From Bacteroidota bacterium (GTDB lineage Bacteria; Bacteroidota; Rhodothermia; Rhodothermales; Salinibacteraceae), in contig JAAAPH010000325.1 of assembly GCA_009908415.1 (NCBI GenBank), forward strand, positions 1 through 41,427: DNA of 41,427 nucleotides, read 5' to 3'. Each line of letters begins with the position of its first letter. Position 1 is the first letter of the stretch. Below, piece by piece: positions 25,439-34,623 of the stretch. The position numbers and the translations under genes were made by a program. The notes below the pieces were generated by a model, which was not told where the DNA came from, made no database searches, and saw only the letters and a list, made by a program, of their open reading frames with translations.

Positions 25439-27241
25439 ATGCGTCCGCTTGCACGGCTGAATCACTACTTCTGGACGTACAAGCACCTCTTCATCCCAGG
25501 GCTTCTCTTCACGATCATCTCGGCCGGCTTCCAGATCACCGTGCCGATGGTTGTCCGGCAGGCGATCGACAGCATCCCCCAGTTTGTGCGGCTGCAAGGC
25601 TTGTTTGAGGGGACGGGCGCGCAAGGCGTGCTCTACCAGTACCTGTTTATCGGCCTCCTCGTCTTTGCCGGAGCCATCGTGGCGCTCACGCTCGTGAGCG
25701 GCGTATTCAAGTTTTTGATGCGGCAGACCGTGGTCGTCGCCTCGCGGCACATCGAGTACGACCTGCGTAATGCGCTCTACGATCACCTGCAGACGCTCTC
25801 GCCCAAGTTCTACCAGGACTACTCGACGGGCGATGTCATCACGCGGGCCACGGACGACATCGAGAAGGTACGGCGCTACATCGGGCCGGCCATCATGTAC
25901 ATCACCCGCTCGCTCTCGATGGTGCTGGTGGCCCTGGCGGTGATGTTCGCCATTTCGCCCACGCTCACGCTCTACGCGCTCATCCCGATGCCGCTCTTGG
26001 CCGTGTCGGTGTTCTTCATGGCGCGCATGGTCCACCACCGCAGCGACCGGTTGCAGAGGCAGTACTCCAGCCTCACGAGCCGCGTGCAGGAGGCGCTCTC
26101 CGGCATCCGCGTGCTTAAGGCGTACACCCGCGAGCCGTCCGAGGCCGAGGCGTTCGAAGGCGAGAGCGACGAGTACAAAGATCGCAACCTCGACCTCGCG
26201 CTCGTGGAGGCGGCCTGGCGGCCGGCCTTTTTGCTGCTCGTCGGGATGTCGACCATCATCGTCGTGTGGGTCGGTGGGCGGCTCGTGGTGGAAGGCGTCA
26301 TCACGATTGGCAACATCGCCGAGTACATCATCTACGTTGCGCTCATGACGTGGCCCGTCGCGTCGATGGGCTTCGTGATCACGATGGTGCAGCGCGCCTC
26401 GGCGTCGGTCATCCGCCTCAACAAGATCCTCGACACCGAGCCCGCCATTCAGGACGACGAGCGGACGGATGCCTCTATCGAAGCCATCGAGGGCCGCATC
26501 GCGTTCCGGCACGTCAGCTTCCGCTACGAAGAGGAGGAGCCGCTCGTGCTCGACGACATCCACTTTGAGTTGCCGGCCGGCGGCACGCTCGGCATCGTCG
26601 GGCGCACCGGCGCGGGCAAGAGCACGCTCGTGGAGATGATCCCACGCCTCATCGAGCCGGACGAGGGTCTGGTGGAGATCGACGGGCACGACATCCGGCA
26701 GATTCCGCTGAAGGTGCTGCGCCGGTCGATCGGCTACGTGCCGCAAGACGTCTTTCTCTTCAGCGATACGGTGGCCAACAACATCGCCTTCGGCGTGCTC
26801 GACGCGGACGACGACGCCATCCGTGATGCGGCGGACGAGGCCGAACTGCTGGACAACATTCAAGACTTCCCGGATGGCTTCGAGACGTACGTGGGCGAGC
26901 GGGGCATCACGCTCTCCGGCGGCCAGAAGCAGCGCACCTCGATTGCCCGCGCACTCATCCGCGATCCCGAAATTCTAATCTTCGACGACTCGCTCTCGGC
27001 GGTCGACACGGCCACCGAGCGGCGCATCCTGCGCCACCTGCGCGCGCGGCAGGGCAAGCACACACTCGTCATCGTGAGCCACCGCATCTCTGCCGTGCAG
27101 GACGCGGATCTCATCCTGGTGCTCGACGAGGGGCGCGTGGCTGAGCGCGGCACGCACGACGAACTGTGCGCGAGCGATGGCCTCTACGCCACCCTCCACC
27201 GCAAGCAACTCCTCGAAGAAGAAATCGAAGCGATGAGCTAG
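25439..27241 (+). CDS. ABC transporter, fused permease/ATPase (half-exporter A)
   Basis: MRPLARLNHYFWTYKHLFIPGLLF...; Walker A GRTGAGKST; signature LSGGQKQR; Walker B-region EILIFDDSLSAVD. Confidence 0.95.
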   Translation: MRPLARLNHYFWTYKHLFIPGLLFTIISAGFQITVPMVVRQAIDSIPQFVRLQGLFEGTGAQGVLYQYLFIGLLVFAGAIVALTLVSGVFKFLMRQTVVVASRHIEYDLRNALYDHLQTLSPKFYQDYSTGDVITRATDDIEKVRRYIGPAIMYITRSLSMVLVALAVMFAISPTLTLYALIPMPLLAVSVFFMARMVHHRSDRLQRQYSSLTSRVQEALSGIRVLKAYTREPSEAEAFEGESDEYKDRNLDLALVEAAWRPAFLLLVGMSTIIVVWVGGRLVVEGVITIGNIAEYIIYVALMTWPVASMGFVITMVQRASASVIRLNKILDTEPAIQDDERTDASIEAIEGRIAFRHVSFRYEEEEPLVLDDIHFELPAGGTLGIVGRTGAGKSTLVEMIPRLIEPDEGLVEIDGHDIRQIPLKVLRRSIGYVPQDVFLFSDTVANNIAFGVLDADDDAIRDAADEAELLDNIQDFPDGFETYVGERGITLSGGQKQRTSIARALIRDPEILIFDDSLSAVDTATERRILRHLRARQGKHTLVIVSHRISAVQDADLILVLDEGRVAERGTHDELCASDGLYATLHRKQLLEEEIEAMS

Positions 27242-27243
27242 GC

Positions 27244-27320
27244 GCGTTGCGCGTTTGTACGTTTCAACGTTGAACGTTGGGCGAGCGCGCTCAACCTTCA
27301 ATGCCCCAACCTTTAACCCA
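27244..27320. repeat. Heptameric intergenic repeat (ABC-A/rnz gap)
   Basis: GCGTTGC|GCGTTTG|TACGTTT|CAACGTT|GAACGTT|GGGCGAG|CGCGCTC|AACCTTC|AATGCCC|CAACCTT|TAACCCA then ATC and ATG of rnz. Confidence 0.65.
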
Positions 27321-27323
27321 ATC

Positions 27324-28289
27324 ATGACCACCACGATCGTCCCGTTAGGTACCGCCTCGGCGATTCCGGTGCACGGCCGCCATCTGTCGGCGCTGGCGCT
27401 GGAGCGAAAGGGACGGGTGTGGCTCTTCGATTGCGGGGAAGGCACGCAGTACCGATTTCTGGAGGCCGGGCTGAAGCGCTCGCGCATCGACGGCATCTTC
27501 ATCAGCCACTTCCACGGCGACCACCTGTATGGCCTGATGGGACTGATGTCCACGATGGCGCTGCTCCGCCGCGAGGAGCCGCTGACCCTCGTCGCGCCGC
27601 AGGGCCTCCGGCAGATTATGGCTGTGATGCCGGGCACGGAGCCGGACCTGCTTCCGTTCCCCATCGAGTTTGTGGAACTGGACGAGGGCTTCGGCCACGC
27701 GACGGTGGTTGCGCACGACGAGTTCACCGTGACGGCGCGTCCGCTGGCGCACCGCACATTCGCGATGGGCTTTCGCTTCGAGGAGCATGCGCGGCCCGGC
27801 CACCTGCACCCCGATGCGGCGCGCGCGCTCGGCGTGACGGACTATGCCGACTTCCGCCGCTTGAAAGCGGGCAAACCGGTTACCCTGGGCGACGGAACGA
27901 CGATCGCGCCGAGCCAGGTACTGGGGCCCGAGCGCCCCGGCATCGCGTTTGCGTACGTGCCAGACACGCGCCCGTGTGCGGACGGCCGCCGCCTGGCTCG
28001 CGGCGTGGACCTGCTCTACCACGAGGCCACGTTCGGCGAGGAGCTGCAGCAGCGCGCCATCGACACGGGCCACTCGACGGCCCGCGAAGCCGCCACGGTG
28101 GCGCGCGACGCCGAGGCGGATCGCCTGCTCATCGGCCACTTCAGCGCGCGCTACGAAGATCCCACGGAGCTCGCCGAGGAGGCCCGCACCGTCTTCCCGA
28201 ACACCGAAGCCGCCGAGGAATTGAACCGCTATGTTCTCGACCCGCGCGAGAAGTGGGCTGCGCTTGAAGACGAACACGAACCCTCGTGA
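27324..28289 (+). CDS. rnz: Ribonuclease Z
   Basis: IVPLGTASAIPVHGRHLSALALERKGRVWLFDCGEGTQYRFL; ISHFHGDHLYGLMGLMSTM; DLLYHEATF; TGHSTAREAATVA; LLIGHFSARYED. Confidence 0.96.
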   Translation: MTTTIVPLGTASAIPVHGRHLSALALERKGRVWLFDCGEGTQYRFLEAGLKRSRIDGIFISHFHGDHLYGLMGLMSTMALLRREEPLTLVAPQGLRQIMAVMPGTEPDLLPFPIEFVELDEGFGHATVVAHDEFTVTARPLAHRTFAMGFRFEEHARPGHLHPDAARALGVTDYADFRRLKAGKPVTLGDGTTIAPSQVLGPERPGIAFAYVPDTRPCADGRRLARGVDLLYHEATFGEELQQRAIDTGHSTAREAATVARDAEADRLLIGHFSARYEDPTELAEEARTVFPNTEAAEELNRYVLDPREKWAALEDEHEPS

Positions 28290-28319
28290 ATCGGACGGAC
28301 GCTACACTTTTCCGAGAGG

Positions 28320-28347
28320 GCGTGATGCGAAATCCGTGATGCGTGAC
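28320..28347. repeat. Heptameric intergenic repeat (rnz/ABC-B gap)
   Basis: GCGTGAT|GCGAAAT|CCGTGAT|GCGTGAC; overlaps the left arm of an 11-bp inverted repeat. Confidence 0.65.
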
Positions 28348-28358
28348 GACCAGTCCGC

Positions 28359-30236
28359 GTGGGCATCACGGATCCTCCCCTGCGCCTCCCTTTCTCCACG
28401 AACCCCCGCATCGATTTGAGTTCGACGGACACCGCACACGATAACGAGAACCAGCGCGATACGCCCGGGCTGGACAGCCGGCTGCTGCAGCGCATCGGGA
28501 CGTACCTGCGGCCGTACACGGGATGGGTGGTGCTTGCGCTCACCCTCACGCTTGGCGCGTCGCTGCTCGGCCCGTTGCGCCCGTTTCTCGTCCAGAAGGC
28601 GATCGACAACTACATCGTACTGGGCGACCTCGACGGGCTGGAGCGCATTATTCTGTTCTTGGTACTCGCCCTGGTGGGGGAGGGCATCCTTGCCTTCGCC
28701 AAGAACTACCTGACGCAGTGGATCGGCCAGCACGCCATCTACGACCTGCGGACGAAAGTCTTCCGCCACATCCAAAACCAGCCGCTTGCCTTCTTCGACC
28801 GGACGCCGATCGGCCGCCTCATCACGCGGACGACCTCCGACGTGGAGGCGCTGAGCGACGTCCTTTCGTCGGGCCTCGTCGTCATCATGGGCGACCTGTT
28901 CCGGCTCATCTTCATCACCTACTTCATGTTCACGCTGAACGCGACGCTGGCCCTCGTCACGCTGGCCGTGATGCCGCTCATGGTGTGGGTCACGTTCTGG
29001 TTCCGGAAGAACGCGCGCGAGATGTACCGCGAGACGCGCAAGCAGGTGGCGCGGATCAACTCGTTCATGCAGGAGCACGTGACGGGCATGCGCATCGTGC
29101 AGCTCTTCAACCGGGAGAAGGAGGAGATGGACCGGTTCGAGGGGATCAACGACGACCACCGGCAGGCGCAGGTCCATACCATCTTTTACTTCGCCATCTT
29201 CTGGCCGGCCGTCCAGATCATCGCCGATGTGGCACTGGGCGCCATCATCTGGTTCGGCGGCCTGCAGGCGATGGCGGGGTCGCTCACGCTCGGCGTCGTG
29301 ATCGCATTCATCCAGTACGCGCGGCAGTTCTTCGACCCCATCCGCAACCTGTCGAACCAGTACAATACGCTCCAGCGGGCCATGGCCGGCGCCGAGCGCA
29401 TCTTCGGCTTGCTGGATGAGGACCACGCCATTGAGGAGCCCGACGCGCCCGTGGAGCTCGGCCGTGTCGACGGCGCCATCGAGTTCAAGAACGTGTGGTT
29501 CGCCTACGAAGACGGCGAGGACGGCACTCCCAACTGGGTGCTCAAAGACATCTCGTTCAAGGCCGAGCCGGGCCAGACCGTGGCGCTCGTCGGGGCAACG
29601 GGCGCCGGGAAGTCGACCATCATGAACGCCCTGCTCCGCTTCTACGAGATCCAGCGCGGCGAAATCCTCGTCGACGGCGTGGACATCCGGCAACTCCGCC
29701 TGCGCGACCTGCGGCGCCACCTCGGGATGATCCTGCAAGACGTCTTCCTGTTTTCGGGCTCCATCGAGAAGAACCTGACGCTGAACGATGACCGCATTAC
29801 GGAGGCGCAGATGCGGAAGGCTGCCGAGCTCGTGCAGGCCGACCGGTTCATCGACCAGCTGCCAAACGGCTACCAGCAGGACGTGAAGGAGCGCGGCGCG
29901 TCGCTCTCGCAGGGGCAGCGGCAGCTCCTCTCGTTCGTGCGGGCGCTCGTCTACGACCCCGAGGTCCTCGTGCTGGACGAGGCCACCTCCAGCGTAGACA
30001 CCGAGACGGAGGAGCTCATCCAGAACGCGATCAACCGGCTGATGGAGGGCCGCACGACACTCGCCATCGCGCACCGCCTCTCCACCATCCAGGACGCCGA
30101 CCAGATCCTCGTGCTGCACAAAGGCGCGATCCGCGAGCGCGGCACGCACCAGGAGCTGCTGGCCATGGACGGCCTCTACCGTAAGCTGTACGAGCTCCAG
30201 TACCGCGACCAGGAGCGGGTTGAGGCCGGGGCGTAG
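28359..30236 (+). CDS. ABC transporter, fused permease/ATPase (half-exporter B)
   Basis: Walker A GATGAGKST; signature LSQGQRQ; VLVLDEATSSVDTETE; six-TM exporter N-half. Exact start uncertain (GTG 28359 or TTG about 28416). Confidence 0.94.
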   Translation: MGITDPPLRLPFSTNPRIDLSSTDTAHDNENQRDTPGLDSRLLQRIGTYLRPYTGWVVLALTLTLGASLLGPLRPFLVQKAIDNYIVLGDLDGLERIILFLVLALVGEGILAFAKNYLTQWIGQHAIYDLRTKVFRHIQNQPLAFFDRTPIGRLITRTTSDVEALSDVLSSGLVVIMGDLFRLIFITYFMFTLNATLALVTLAVMPLMVWVTFWFRKNAREMYRETRKQVARINSFMQEHVTGMRIVQLFNREKEEMDRFEGINDDHRQAQVHTIFYFAIFWPAVQIIADVALGAIIWFGGLQAMAGSLTLGVVIAFIQYARQFFDPIRNLSNQYNTLQRAMAGAERIFGLLDEDHAIEEPDAPVELGRVDGAIEFKNVWFAYEDGEDGTPNWVLKDISFKAEPGQTVALVGATGAGKSTIMNALLRFYEIQRGEILVDGVDIRQLRLRDLRRHLGMILQDVFLFSGSIEKNLTLNDDRITEAQMRKAAELVQADRFIDQLPNGYQQDVKERGASLSQGQRQLLSFVRALVYDPEVLVLDEATSSVDTETEELIQNAINRLMEGRTTLAIAHRLSTIQDADQILVLHKGAIRERGTHQELLAMDGLYRKLYELQYRDQERVEAGA

Positions 30237-30373
30237 CTGCCCCGCGTAGATAGACCACGCAATGCGTGTAACGTTTTGGGTTTGAAGAGTTACCGAAGGG
30301 TATACGACATGCGTGGTTTGCGCCTGTGCGGTGACGCTGCGCCGTGTTGGTGCCTGCTCCACAGCGTCTTAGC

Positions 30374-31186
30374 ATGAGCGGTGTAACGCCGCGGTGCCGC
30401 ACCGCACCCACGTACGATAAGCAGACCTCCGCCTCAAACGCAGCACGACCCCCGATCCGAGCGTCTGACTCACATACCGCGATTCTCTTCTTCAGCCATC
30501 GGCCCGAGCGGGAGTGGTCGAACAAGCGGTTTGTCCGGCGCGACCGGGCGAAGAGCCAGCAGGTGGCAGGAGCGCTGTATGCGCACTCGCTGCACGCCGC
30601 GCGCAGTAGCGGGCTGCCCGTCCTTGAAATCACCGATGCCCAACAGCGGGGAGGCTCTTTCGGAACGCGTTTCGCCAATGCCTTCGCCGACGCGTTTGCG
30701 CAGGGATACGATCGCGTCATCGCCGTGGGGAGTGACTGCCCGCGCCTGCACGAGGTCGATTGGCAGGCCGCCGTCGAACGCTTGGAGCGCGGGGCGCCGG
30801 TGCTCGGCCCCACGACGGGCCGCGGCGGCGCCTACCTGATTGGGCTCCGCCGCGAGCAGTTCGACCAGGCGGCCTTCGCTGCGCTTCCCTGGCAGACGCC
30901 GGTGCTCTTTGCTGCGCTCGCGCAGTATCTTTTGGCGCACACCGAGACCGCCCCTTCGCTGCTCGCCGCGCGCGGCGACGTGAACGGCCACCGGGACCTC
31001 GTGGCGCTGCTGTACGCGCCTGCGTCTTTGCCCGTGGCCCTCATCGCTCGGCTTCGCACGGTGCTCGGACCGCTCGAGTACACCGTTCCCGTCGCGCAAT
31101 TCGCGTCTGCGGACCCTACCAGGAACCATCCGTCCCGGGCCCCGCCATGGTCCAACCGGCTCCGCCGTCTCCGCGCTCGCGCCTGA
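30374..31186 (+). CDS. DUF2064/TIGR04282-like glycosyltransferase-fold protein
   Basis: RDRAKSQQVAGALYAHSLHAARSSG...QRGGSFGTRFANAFADAFAQGYDRVIAVGSDCPRLHEVDWQAAVERLERGAPVLGPTTGRGGAYLIGLRR. Confidence 0.78.
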   Translation: MSGVTPRCRTAPTYDKQTSASNAARPPIRASDSHTAILFFSHRPEREWSNKRFVRRDRAKSQQVAGALYAHSLHAARSSGLPVLEITDAQQRGGSFGTRFANAFADAFAQGYDRVIAVGSDCPRLHEVDWQAAVERLERGAPVLGPTTGRGGAYLIGLRREQFDQAAFAALPWQTPVLFAALAQYLLAHTETAPSLLAARGDVNGHRDLVALLYAPASLPVALIARLRTVLGPLEYTVPVAQFASADPTRNHPSRAPPWSNRLRRLRARA

Positions 31187-31218
31187 ACGGCGTTCGCCGT
31201 CATCTCCGCGCGGAGGTG
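31187..31218 (+). terminator. Two consecutive hairpins directly after the DUF2064 gene stop
   Basis: ACGGCG-TT-CGCCGT (31187-31200) and CATCTCCGCGCGGAGGTG (31201-31218); no T-tract. Confidence 0.35.
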
Positions 31219-31382
31219 CTCTCAGCTCAACCTACTCAGCGTCTCCGCTAAGCAGACGGTCCGGGTGAGGACCGTGTCAAGCCCGCCTTGCCCGTGCCGT
31301 ATGTCGCCGATCCGTCATCGGTGCATAGGGTGTGCTCCGCTGCTTAGAGGCCTCGGCCCCACCTTAGTCCCTCTGTACGCCC

Positions 31383-34300
31383 ATGCCATCTTTTTCCGGT
31401 TTCTCGAATTGTTCTTCCCTCCCGCGCGGCGTCATCATGGCGTTGCTACTTGTCCTCATCGGAGGGGTCGGCGTTCGCGCGACACACGCCCAGGCCGGCC
31501 TCGAAGTGCGCGCGCTCAACACGCAGACCGGGGCGCCGGTCGAAGGGGCGCTCGTAAACGTCACCAACGAACGCATCGGCTTTGAGCGGCAGCAGCGTAC
31601 AGACGCACGGGGCCGGGTGTACCTGGCCGGCCTCTCCACGTCGGGTCAGTACGATGTATTTGTGAACGAGACGGACGCGTACTACCAGGCCCGCATGGAG
31701 AACGTAAGCCTCCGCGCCAACCACACGCGCAGCGTCACACTGCTGCTCACCCCGACCGCCGAATTCGAGCTGGACGAGGTGGTCGTGGAGGGAAACACCG
31801 GCGTGGCCGAGGTCAATCAGGTCAACGCCGAAGTGTCCTCGTCGCTCTCGGCCGCGTCTGTCGAGGCCATTCCTGTGGAGGGGCGCAACTTCACGCAGGC
31901 CCTGTACCGCCTGCCCAACGTCACGCCGGCGACGGGCTTCTTTTCGGAGGCGCCGAACGTGTCGATCAACGGCGCCAACGGCCTCTACACGCAGTACCTC
32001 GTCGACGGCATGGACAACAACGAAAATTTCCTGGGCGGGCCGCAGTTCGAGGTGCCTACCGGGATGGTGAAGGACATCACCGTGCTCACGAGCACGTACT
32101 CCGCCGAGTACGGGCGTACCGGCAACGGCATCTTCAACGTCACGACGAAGTCCGGCAGTAATCAGTTTACGGGCGAAGCGTTCTACCTGACGCGGCCCGG
32201 TCCGCCGATCGACGGCGAGTTTCTCGGCCCCGACAATCAGCCGCTGCCGCAGCGCGATCTCTCCGGGAATCAGGTCCGGGACGGGTTCCAGCGCCATCAG
32301 GGCGGGGTCGCATTCGGCGGGCCCATCGTACAGGATCAGACGTTCTTCTTCGTCAACCTCGAGCATACGACGGATTGGAAGGACAACCTGCTTGCATCGC
32401 CCGCGCTCGGCGTGGAAGAGACCGTCGAAGGGCAGAATCAGTTCACCTACGCCTCGGCGCGCGTCGACCACCGGTGGAGCGCAAACTGGCGCAGCACGGC
32501 GCGCGTCAACGCCAGCCGCGTCCGCGTCGACCGGCAAGGCGGTGCGCTGGGCGGCGGCGTCCGCTTCGCCTCGGCGGCCGACACGCAGGAGCGCGACGGC
32601 CTGCACGTGGCCCTGCAGAACACGTACGCCGGCGAGCGGCTCGTCTACGAGAGTAACGTCCAGTACAGCCGTTTCAACTGGAACTTCGCCAACCCCGCGC
32701 TGGCGGGCAGTCCGCAGGTCGTCCTCCAGGATCCACAGGGGGGCACAGTAGGCATCCTGGGCGATCCGGGCTTCCGGTTCGACAGCGTCGAGAACACATT
32801 GCAGTTTCAACAGAAGGTGACGGCCCAACGGGGTCGCCACACGCTGAAGGGCGGCATCGACCTGCTGTCGGCCGACTTCGCGCTGCAGGGCGGCGGCAAC
32901 CCGAACGGCAACTATCGCGTCCGGCTGACGCAGCCCCAGCTCGACACGCTCGCCCAGCGCGGGCTGGATCAGGACCTGCGGCCCGAGGCACTGACCGGGC
33001 TGCTGGACACCCTCAACGTGCTCAACTACGGCGTGGAGCTCCGGCCCACGACCTTCGGGGCGCGGCAGGACCTCGTTGGCCTCTACCTCGAAGACCAGTT
33101 TTCGCCGGTGGCCGGCCTGAACGTGACGCTCGGGCTGCGGTGGGACTATGACAGCCTCTCGAAGGGCGGCGATGACACAGGCGACTGGAACAACCTCGCC
33201 CCGCGCCTCAGCCTCAACTACGCCCTCAGCGAGCGGAGCAGCCTGCGCGGCGGCTACGGCATGTTCTACGACAAGATCGTCTACGCTGCCGTGAGCGATG
33301 CGCTGCAGTTCAACACGAATGCGGACGGCTTCAAGTCGCAGATCCGCCAGCTCGTCGACCAGGGCATCCTGCCCGCAGACACCAACATCGACCGCGTCAC
33401 GCGCCGGGGCAACCTGACGGCCAACGTGGACACAGTCGATGGGGACCCGGTGGGTTATCTGAAAGGCCCTTCCGCCGAGCAGCTGCGCGCCAACCGCGAG
33501 CAGGTCCAGAGCAACGAGCTGCGCATCCTCAACCCGAACGGCTATGACAACCCGCTCACGCATCAGGTCTCGCTGGGCGTCCAGCGCCAGTTCGGCAGCG
33601 AGCACCTGTTTTACGTGGATCTCATCCACACGCGCACGTTCAACCAGTTTCGGCTGCGCGACCTGAATGCGCCCGCGCCCTACCGCATCACGGCGGACGA
33701 GTTGGAGGCCGCGCAGCAAGATCCGGAGCGTTCGCCGGCCGACCTGGTCCGCTCGTCCGAGGCGGCGGATGCCACGCGCCCGGTGGCGCCGGTGCCTGGC
33801 GGGGCGAAGCGCATCATCATGACGGAGACGGCCGGTGAGGCGCGCTACTACGCCGCCAACGTGAATCTCATTAAGGACCGCGGGGACGACGCCTACGCGT
33901 ACCGCCTCAGCTACACGCTCTCGCGGCTGCGTAACAACACGGAGGACATCAACTTCCTCGCCGAGGACGCCAACGACTTCGAGGACGAGTGGGGGCCGTC
34001 GGTCAACGACCGGACGCACGTCATCAGCGCCGTTGGCTCGGTGTATCCGCTTGACGGGCTGTCGGTGACGCTGGCGGCGCTGATCCAGAGCGGCCAGCCC
34101 CTCACCCGCGTGCCGGACGCCTCGATCTTCGATCCTGACCCGGATGATAATCACCCGGGGGAAGACCTGAACGGCGACGGCCTGGCGCGCAGTGTCGATT
34201 TCCTCGGCAACGGCGACCGCTGGCCCGGTGCCGCGCGTAACGGCGACCGCCTGCCGTGGTCCGAGACGGTCGACCTCGGTGTGCAGTACGCCTTTCCGGT

Positions 34301-34487
34301 GTCCGGCGGGCGCGTCGTGGCCCGCGCCGACGTGTTCAACGTCTTCAACACGAAGAACCTGAGCGGCTTTGCCAACAACGCCACGCAGAGCAACCAGATA
34401 CAGATCGGCCCGCCCGGAGCGGATATCGAGCAGAAAAACGCCGGCCCGCCCCGCCAATTCCAGTTCGGCCTGCGGTATGAGTTTTAA
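31383..34487 (+). CDS. TonB-dependent receptor (Oar-like, N-terminal carboxypeptidase-regulatory-like domain)
   Basis: Signal peptide; LEVRALNTQTGAPVEGALVNVTNERIGFERQQRTDARGRVYLAGL; NVSINGANGLYTQYLVDGMDNNENFLGGPQFEVPTGMVKDITVLTSTYSAEYGRTGNGIFNVTTKSG plug; ends FGLRYEF*. Confidence 0.95.
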   Translation: MPSFSGFSNCSSLPRGVIMALLLVLIGGVGVRATHAQAGLEVRALNTQTGAPVEGALVNVTNERIGFERQQRTDARGRVYLAGLSTSGQYDVFVNETDAYYQARMENVSLRANHTRSVTLLLTPTAEFELDEVVVEGNTGVAEVNQVNAEVSSSLSAASVEAIPVEGRNFTQALYRLPNVTPATGFFSEAPNVSINGANGLYTQYLVDGMDNNENFLGGPQFEVPTGMVKDITVLTSTYSAEYGRTGNGIFNVTTKSGSNQFTGEAFYLTRPGPPIDGEFLGPDNQPLPQRDLSGNQVRDGFQRHQGGVAFGGPIVQDQTFFFVNLEHTTDWKDNLLASPALGVEETVEGQNQFTYASARVDHRWSANWRSTARVNASRVRVDRQGGALGGGVRFASAADTQERDGLHVALQNTYAGERLVYESNVQYSRFNWNFANPALAGSPQVVLQDPQGGTVGILGDPGFRFDSVENTLQFQQKVTAQRGRHTLKGGIDLLSADFALQGGGNPNGNYRVRLTQPQLDTLAQRGLDQDLRPEALTGLLDTLNVLNYGVELRPTTFGARQDLVGLYLEDQFSPVAGLNVTLGLRWDYDSLSKGGDDTGDWNNLAPRLSLNYALSERSSLRGGYGMFYDKIVYAAVSDALQFNTNADGFKSQIRQLVDQGILPADTNIDRVTRRGNLTANVDTVDGDPVGYLKGPSAEQLRANREQVQSNELRILNPNGYDNPLTHQVSLGVQRQFGSEHLFYVDLIHTRTFNQFRLRDLNAPAPYRITADELEAAQQDPERSPADLVRSSEAADATRPVAPVPGGAKRIIMTETAGEARYYAANVNLIKDRGDDAYAYRLSYTLSRLRNNTEDINFLAEDANDFEDEWGPSVNDRTHVISAVGSVYPLDGLSVTLAALIQSGQPLTRVPDASIFDPDPDDNHPGEDLNGDGLARSVDFLGNGDRWPGAARNGDRLPWSETVDLGVQYAFPVSGGRVVARADVFNVFNTKNLSGFANNATQSNQIQIGPPGADIEQKNAGPPRQFQFGLRYEF

Positions 34488-34536
34488 GCGTTGTGCGTTA
34501 AGCGTTGTGCGTTGCGTTGCGCATTGAAGGTTGATG
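34488..34536. repeat. Heptameric intergenic repeat (TonB receptor / substrate-binding protein gap)
   Basis: GCGTTGT|GCGTTAA|GCGTTGT|GCGTTGC|GTTGCGC|ATTGAAG|GTTGATG starting directly after TAA. Confidence 0.75.
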
Positions 34537-34623
34537 CCTCGGCGGAACAGGCGCCCGCAGAAGGGCAGACAGATCGCACGGCGCTACGAGCAGGTCATCC
34601 GTTCACTGAAGATCAGCACGTGT

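Noticed and set aside
25148-26863. 571-aa minus-strand ORF opposite the cNMP protein end and ABC-A
   Set aside because: Antisense artefact; no SD or domain evidence.
28302-30362. 686-aa minus-strand ORF opposite ABC-B
   Set aside because: Mirror ORF of a well-supported + strand ABC transporter; no family motif.
31446-34457. 1003-aa minus-strand ORF antisense to the TonB receptor
   Set aside because: Low stop frequency from high-GC codon bias on the opposite strand; sequence is His/Arg/Val-rich low-specificity with no recognisable domain, while the + strand has clear TonB receptor motifs.
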